This document shows, one piece after another, positions 44,233-56,084 of a DNA stretch of 56,084 nucleotides (positions are counted from its first letter, which is position 1; each line of letters begins with the position of its first letter). This DNA comes from Chloromonas sp. AAM2 (taxonomy: Eukaryota > Chlorophyta > Chlorophyceae > Chlamydomonadales > Chlamydomonadaceae), in NCBI GenBank assembly GCA_004335635.1, contig QAXH01003105.1, positions 1-56,084 of the forward strand, in the 5' to 3' direction. Under the pieces are notes generated by a model that had not been told where the DNA came from, made no database searches, and saw nothing but the letters and a program-made list of their open reading frames with translations. The position numbers and the translations under genes are program-made.

Positions 44233-47200
44233 ATGTGGCCTGCCAGATGGTTGCTTGGTGCTAGTTCCCTAAACTTGAATAGGAGGAGGACAGAGGTGCG
44301 TTACTTGGCGACTCGCATGGACACAGCCGATGCCTTCCTAGCTGGCCTTGTCAACTACGAGCAGCGAAGCATACCAGCTGGAGCGGGCCTCGCAGCGCCC
44401 GAGGGCGCGTTCGACCTCGGTCGCATGCATCGGCTGTTGAAGGCGCTGGGAGATCCACACCAGTCATGGCCAGCCATCCACATTGCTGGCAGCAAGGGTG
44501 CGTTTCAAACAGTGCACTTCCCATGCTCAAGCACGTAGCAGACGTGTCATGGCAGTCAGCAGGGTCAATGTCCTCGTGGGATGGCTGCAAGGAGCAGACT
44601 CGACAAAACACTGCATGCGCATGCAAGCACTCATAAGCATACAAAGCATGGGAGGGACAAGGAGCATGGGCGAGTGATTGGCATTGAAGAGGTGGTGTCC
44701 TGATAGTGATACTACGCTGGTTCTCACAAGACTGGACCGACCCAAGACTAGACCTCACCAGGGCCTATCTGCTGCCAGCTGTGGCACACGTTCCTTCCCT
44801 TTCCTGCCCCTGTAATCGCAGGCAAGGGCTCCACCGCTGCCCTCCTCTCCCAGGCCCTGCGAGCAGGAGGGTACCGAGTGGGGTGCTACACCAGCCCGCA
44901 CATGCACCACCTGGGCGAGCGCATTGCCGTGGGTGGCGTGCCGCTGAGCCCCGCGCAGCTGGACAGCCTGGTGGCGGCAAACAGCAGGACACTGACTGAG
45001 GCGCAGGAGGCAGAGGCTGGGGCGCTGACACACTTTGAGGTGGTCACAGCCCTAGCATTCAAGTGAGTGAGAACCTTACAACCCACTTAGGATGCCTCCA
45101 AACAAACCACATGGCATGCACAGGGGTAGTCATACCATGTCAAGCTGCATACCATACAAAGCACTGGGTTGGAAGCTTCCACACCAACTACATGGACATG
45201 TACAGGAGTGGTCGTACCGTGTCGAGTTGCGTGCTCTGCTCACTTCGACTCTCATCTTCACCAGGGTGTCTGTTGCGTTTGTTTGGTGCTCACCATGATG
45301 GCCTCAACCGTGTCGCAATTGATTTGCCGTGCTTGTCAAACAGGCCCAATGACCATGATATAGGCTTTGCAGTCACGGACTCTGACCGGGGCTCGTGTGG
45401 GGCTGCACGCAAAATGCTAACATTGCGTATGCACAGCTGAAGCTGGCTTGTTGCTGACTGGGCTGCAACCATTCTACAGGGGACCTTCGTCCCATGTGCA
45501 GCATGCCTGTGTTGCCTGTGTGCTCAGGCACTTTGCCGAAGCGGCCGTGGATGTGGCCGTGGTAGAGACAGGTATGGGCGGGACCACGGACGCCACCAAT
45601 GTGTTCCGGGGCGACCGCCTAGCCCTGAGCGTCATCACTGCTCTGGGTGGGTCGAGGTGGGGTCACTGGCTGGATTGCAGATCATGTGTGGGTTGGCGTG
45701 TGCATGACCTGACACCGCCCACCTGATAGGCCGTTGCAAGGCCTGAGGCATGCATTGATTTCAATGGCCCGTGTGACTCGACAGCCATGCTTTGAGGCCG
45801 CCCACCTGCTGCGCCTGTTGTGTGATAATGGCTGTGAGCATGTTTGTGGCACTGTGCATAGGTTGTGTGCATGGGCTAGAAGCATGCACAAATGCAATTC
45901 ATCTTGCCCCTGTTGTCTGCTGCCTGTGTTGGGCAGGCTATGAGCATGTGGAGGCTCTGGGCGGGAGCATAGAGTCAATTGCGCGCGCCAAGGCAGGTAT
46001 CATGAAGGCGGGCCGCCCGGTGGTGGTGGCACGGCAGCAGCACGACAAGGCCTTGCGTGAACTGAAGGCTGCGGCTGCGGAGAAGGGCTGTCCACTTGTC
46101 ATGGCAGACCAGCAGGTGCAGTGCTCAATGGGTCGAAGCTGTGCCATGTCAGAGCCCTAGCTCATCTGCTCCAGGGCCTTGTCAGTATCTCAAATCTGGC
46201 TACTGGAGGCATCATGCTGTGGATTGATAAATCGTATTGTTGGTCAAGGCTTGCTCTCTGCGGCATGAAGAAGAGTAGATATGGTTTGTAACCAGGCAGC
46301 AGACCAGGTGAGTCGTGAGGGCAGCGATGCAAGCACTTCCATGTGGCAGCGCAAGTGACACTGGCAAGGGCGGCCTCCGCTTTGCATTGTGGGGATGATG
46401 ACAAGCCCAAGGCATCTGTCAAACTAGCCCGAGTGACCTGGCCTGTACGCGTTGCGGCAGCAGCCCTTGTTCAGCTATTGTTTCGTGTGTCCCTTGCAGG
46501 TGCATGTGGCGCATGTCGGATACAGGCTCACAGACGCCCCCAGCAGCAGTGTGCTGCGCGAGCAAGTGCGCATTACCACTGCCAAACCTGCCACCAGCGG
46601 TCAGGTGGCGGATGGCGGTGTGCTGCTGCCCCCTACGGAACTCCAGATGTCTTTAGTGGGCCCGGCTCAGCATGCGAATGTGGAGGTCGCCTTGGCGGCG
46701 TGCATGCAGCTGCAGAGCCAAGGCTGGCGGCTCGACCATGAGGCCATGTGTGCGGGTCTGCAACGTGCGCACCTACCAGGCCGGATGCAGGTGCTGCGCC
46801 TGGACCCGCCCACCTCTGATGCCAAGGTTGGCGATAACACAGGCCCTGTGGCAACACAGCAACCAGCAGCAGGGCCGCAGCTCCTGGTGCTGGATGGCGC
46901 CCACTCCCAGGAATCAGCAGCCAACCTGACAAGGACGTTGCGAGAAGCGTTTCCTCACACACCTGTGGCACTGGTGGTTGCCATGGCAGCGGATAAAGAG
47001 CACAGGGCGGTGCTGACCGAGTTGCGGGCGCTGAACCCAAGTGTAGTCGTGTTCACATCAGTGCAAATCGCAGGCAGCAACCAGCGGGCAGCTGCTCCCG
47101 GTGAGAGGCCTGGGGCTGGGTGGCCATACTTCGCTTCCTCCTGCCTTGGTTGTTATGCCTGTGCAACCTTGACACTTGTCATGAAACACCCGAGTCACAG

Positions 47201-47655
47201 AGTCTCCAACCGTTTCTTGGAGCAAATGCCCATAACACTGCCCTGCTGCTGCGGCCTTGGCGTAGCATCATCACCTTGTTGAGCGCCCTTGCGTTTTTTA
47301 CTGCATAGCATGCGGTGGATTCAACAGAGTTACTGCTTTCTGGTGTGCACATGCAGGACTGTTGGCTGCCCAGTGGGAGGCCGCTGCCATGCTAGCAGCC
47401 CCTGCTCGCGCGGGTGCAGTGCGGTGCCGGCAGCTGATCCAGGCCAGCCTGCAGGCGGCAGTCGAGCGGGCCAAGGAGGAGGTGCGCGGTGCAGCCGTGC
47501 AGCAGCAGACAGGCAACAGCGGCAACGCCACTTCTCAGGGCTTGCAGCCCGCAAGCATTGTGGTAGTCACAGGATCCTTGCACGCAGTGGCAGGTGCACA
47601 GCGTTTAGAAGAGGTAGCAGGGCTGCTGGCGCGTGCATCACACAACGAACAATGA
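44233..47655 (+). CDS. folC: Dihydrofolate/folylpolyglutamate synthase (FolC family), mitochondrial
   Basis: ATP-dependent ligase that adds glutamate to dihydropteroate or to folates. Six exons: 44233-44497, 44822-45062, 45528-45646, 45937-46115, 46500-47100, 47357-47655; all phases agree, 567 residues. The chosen ATG gives MWPARWLLGASSLNLNRRRT, a basic amphipathic presequence matching the mitochondrial site of dihydrofolate synthesis in plants; the next in-frame ATG (44317) would give a form without it. Motifs: HIAGSKGKGSTAALL (P-loop), CYTSPHMHHLGERI, VVETGMGGTTDATN, GIMKAGRPVVVA, LLVLDGAHSQESAANL and the C-terminal VVVTGSLHAVAGAQRLEEV. The family's usual GGRLDATN reads GGTTDATN here. The product could be the bifunctional or the dihydrofolate-specific form. 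Confidence 0.93.
45100..45235. repeat. Diverged ~81-bp tandem duplication in a FolC intron
   Basis: CATGGCATGCACAGGGGTAG near 45110 and CATGGACATGTACAGGAGTG near 45191 start two similar segments, both followed by GTC.TACC.TGTC.AG-like sequence. Confidence 0.55.
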
Positions 47656-48314
47656 AAACATGTGCAAGTTTGCATGTTTTTAATCAGACGGATAACACAG
47701 TGGAAGGGGTGAGGCTGAACACGAAGAACTGTCCACTTCGTTTGCGTTTTTGCACTGTTTCCGTGATTTTTGGCACCAGTATGGTTTTGAAAATGCCTTT
47801 CATTTCTATAAAGACTTTTGTTGTTCCTCAACAACATGACATCTGCTTCTCTTGCAACACGAATGACGCTGCGCCTACTTTCCAAGCTCTGAGCAAGCAA
47901 TCTTCACATTACCAACGAGCCTGGCTCCGTCAAGACAAGACTACCTAGCTGTTGTGCCTAGACCCGTTAACGTCGTCGAGGCCGCCCTCTGGTTCATTGG
48001 CAGTCAGCGTTACATGGAACACACTACCAGCCCGTGGTAGTGCATCTGACGGTTTGCACACAGCATCCTGAGTTCCGCAGGTGTCCGCAAAGTCCAAGGT
48101 CTGTTTGGACATAGGCTTGCCAGTTGTGGCAAGGACACACTAGAGGTTGACTGCAATTGCGTTGCATCTCTGATTAATTGGAGTGCAATCACAGCCAGCT
48201 CAGAGCCAAGTCTGAGAATTTGCATCAGGGACATACTGTTATTTGCTAGCTTCCGGCTCTAAACACTGGATAAATCCCACAGCCCAACACGTTATGGCGG
48301 CAAGCTGTGCTCTC
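47656..48314. other. Convergent intergenic region, FolC / MCM4
   Basis: Holds the 3' ends of two convergent genes. No coding sequence is supported. Confidence 0.6.
48010..48014 (-). terminator. TGTAA polyadenylation signal for MCM4
   Basis: TGTAA on the minus strand, about 300 nt beyond the MCM4 stop codon. Assignment is by motif and position. Confidence 0.45.
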
Positions 48315-54539
<6,225 letters not shown>

Positions 54540-55415
54540 GGTGGAACGCTTGAAAAATCAGCGATAAGAGATCGGTAAGCACACGTTCGCAGCTTGATGT
54601 AGCGAGTGTTGCAGTATACGCGTGCTGAAAGCCTGTTCTGGTCAGGAATTGAGAAATGTATCTTGTTGAATTCAAATGATCTGGGGCGTAACGGTTTTTG
54701 AAAAAGGCCCAGTGCCGCCCGGATCAGTGGCAGTCTCATTACGCCTGACAACTTCATCCTCGACCAAGTTTCGTATTGACTTGGCCCTTCACCCTCGACC
54801 CAGATCACTATCTCCATTGCGCGTCTGTTTGCCTTAGCCGACCATGTGCCTGCGCCTGCTCCTGCTGCTGCTTGCTAACGCAATGTAACCTGGTGTGCTG
54901 GTCTGCCTTTGGCCATCTACAAAGCCAGACAGCGTCCGAGAGTTGTATGGACAGCAACAAGGGGCGATACAGCAACAGGGGGCTGTGGACTGTGAAACAA
55001 TGCCTGCATCTCATTGTCTACAAGCTGACCACTGGTAGTCCAGCTGTGCTGTCTTACGGGACGCAGATAGAACCCTTCGCTGCGTCTGTTCAATGATCCT
55101 TAGCTTGCCGTACCCAACCGGTTGGCCTGGACGCTCACTGCTAGGCGTAACACAGGGTAGCAAGCCAAGGAAAAAAAAGACTTTTTTTGCGACCTCAACT
55201 TGACTAGCTGCGTGCTGTGAATGCATCTTCCACCTCAGGACCTCAGGCATATGTGAGGCCTTGGAATCATGCCATGTGTACCTCATACCCCGTGCATTAT
55301 GATCAACAGAAGCAGCTTCCTCAGTTCCAAGACATCTGCGCCTGTTGTTGAACACATGCAGCAAGGAATCAACTGGAAGGCAAGCTCACTAGGCAGCAAA
55401 TTGGAAAGGGGCAAA
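54540..55415. other. Upstream region of MCM4, no supported gene
   Basis: The first few hundred bases should contain the MCM4 promoter. E2F-like sites were looked for by eye and none is clear. An A8/T7 stretch lies near 55180. Confidence 0.5.
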
Positions 55416-55563
55416 CAGTGACATGCCCTATTTCCGATCGTCTCGGTATCCGACTGGAACACGACCGGACTTCTGTAGGATGAGGAGCCTGTCAAGGCTC
55501 ACGAACGTCAACAAGTACGTGTATGATGTATTGGAATGTGGTCGGATAAAGGGACTGTCACTG
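55416..55563. mobile_element. pogo-like MITE
   Basis: A 148-bp element with imperfect terminal inverted repeats: left CAGTGACATGCCCTATTTCC, right (reverse complement) CAGTGACAGTCCCTTTATCC, 19 of 24 terminal bases shared. CAGT ends and the GGTCGGATAAAGGG-type termini resemble pogo/Tigger (Tc1-mariner) elements. The right flank is TA, the left is AA, so the expected TA duplication is not intact. No coding capacity. Confidence 0.65.
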
Positions 55564-55777
55564 TACATTGGGGCGGACTTGACTGGAAGGGGCAAGCTGA
55601 AACAAGCAAAGAAACTGTGACTTATAACGTGGTCCAAAACATACTCAACTGCAACTCGTATACGGGTCATTGTCAGGGGCATCTCATGCCATCTAGTGTG
55701 CCTATGCAACAGCCTCAACAGCATTTATGCATAGCTCCTCTCTGTTGTAGATGCATGCAAGTTGCCAACCACGCACT

Positions 55778-55816
55778 CGAACAGGTTGTACGAACAGGTT
55801 GTACGAACAGGTTGTA
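55778..55816. repeat. 13-bp tandem repeat (x3)
   Basis: CGAACAGGTTGTA is repeated three times without change, ending inside the duplicated exon fragment. The source copy at 42305-42317 has a single unit. Confidence 0.9.
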
Positions 55817-55874
55817 CATTCTGAGCGCAGGCCCGCAGTTTTGAGAGGCCGTGTCAGAGTTTTCATCGTCTTGT
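55804..55874 (-). pseudogene. Duplicated fragment of KEN-box gene exon 2
   Basis: 69 of 71 bases match 42305-42375. On the minus strand it keeps the same reading frame (DDENSDTASQNCGPALR), but without the flanking exon or the donor site; the donor side is replaced by the 13-bp tandem repeat. Confidence 0.8.
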
Positions 55875-56002
55875 GGTGGGCAGTTTCGCATGTGGCCAAG
55901 CCCCCCGCACAGGCCACTGGTCTACTGTTGCGTGATAAAAAACAGGGGTCTCCATCCACCCGCCATAAATACCACGCTGTGGTAGAACAACACACCCAGA
56001 CA

Positions 56003-56038
56003 CAAAAAAAGAAGTTTGCCAGTTCTGGGACAATTCCT
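56003..56038 (-). repeat. Dispersed ~30-bp motif, copy D
   Basis: On the minus strand: GGAATTGTCCCAGAACTGGC followed by AAACTTCT and a T-run ending in GTG. Similarity to copy B continues toward the window end. Confidence 0.6.
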
Positions 56039-56084
56039 GTGGACTGACGCTGGAACCGGTGTGTTTGTGGTGTGTAAACTGGGT

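Overview
The window looks like nuclear DNA of a chlorophyte green alga. Every recognised gene is cut by many short GT-AG introns (up to 23). Exons are GC-rich with G/C-ending codons, CA/TG runs are frequent, and TGTAA, the chlorophyte polyadenylation signal, lies downstream of several genes. A plastid starch enzyme (glucan, water dikinase) fits a starch-making green alga. Exon models were built by hand, requiring that splice sites, reading phase and family motifs agree. GWD, DAP3, MCM4, PTGES2-like, FolC and the RNA triphosphatase chain without one phase error; the AP endonuclease start and one junction of the MYSM1-like gene are less certain.

Layout: 1-2.9 kb, a (TG)n run, a possible last exon and weak expansin-like exons. 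2.9-8.6 kb (-), AP endonuclease. 8.8-11.6 kb (+), RsmE-type rRNA methyltransferase. 12.4-22.3 kb (+), GWD with 24 exons. 23.5-26.7 kb (-), DAP3/mS29 mitoribosomal GTPase. 27.0-32.1 kb (+), MYSM1-like SANT-JAMM deubiquitinase, broken by a run of 25 N. 32.1-34.1 kb, foldback repeats beside a fragment resembling Polinton-type DNA polymerase. 34.1-36.0 kb (-), PTGES2-like protein. 36.2-39.5 kb (+), RNA 5'-triphosphatase. 41.5-42.9 kb (-), unknown KEN-box protein. 44.2-47.7 kb (+), mitochondrial dihydrofolate/folylpolyglutamate synthase. 48.3-54.5 kb (-), MCM4. 54.5-56.1 kb, repeats.

The genes do not form one pathway; most are housekeeping genes for DNA repair and replication, rRNA modification, organelle translation, folate and starch. 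Three neighbour pairs are divergent with only about 160-310 bp between start codons, so each gap probably works as a shared promoter.

The most unusual content is in the introns and the repeat-rich gaps: a 341-bp repeat found in introns of three genes, one copy carrying a nested hAT-like MITE with an 8-bp target duplication; a dispersed ~30-bp motif present four times; a 73-bp nearly perfect foldback abutting a decayed polymerase fragment; a pogo-like MITE; and a 71-bp copy of an exon of the KEN-box gene.
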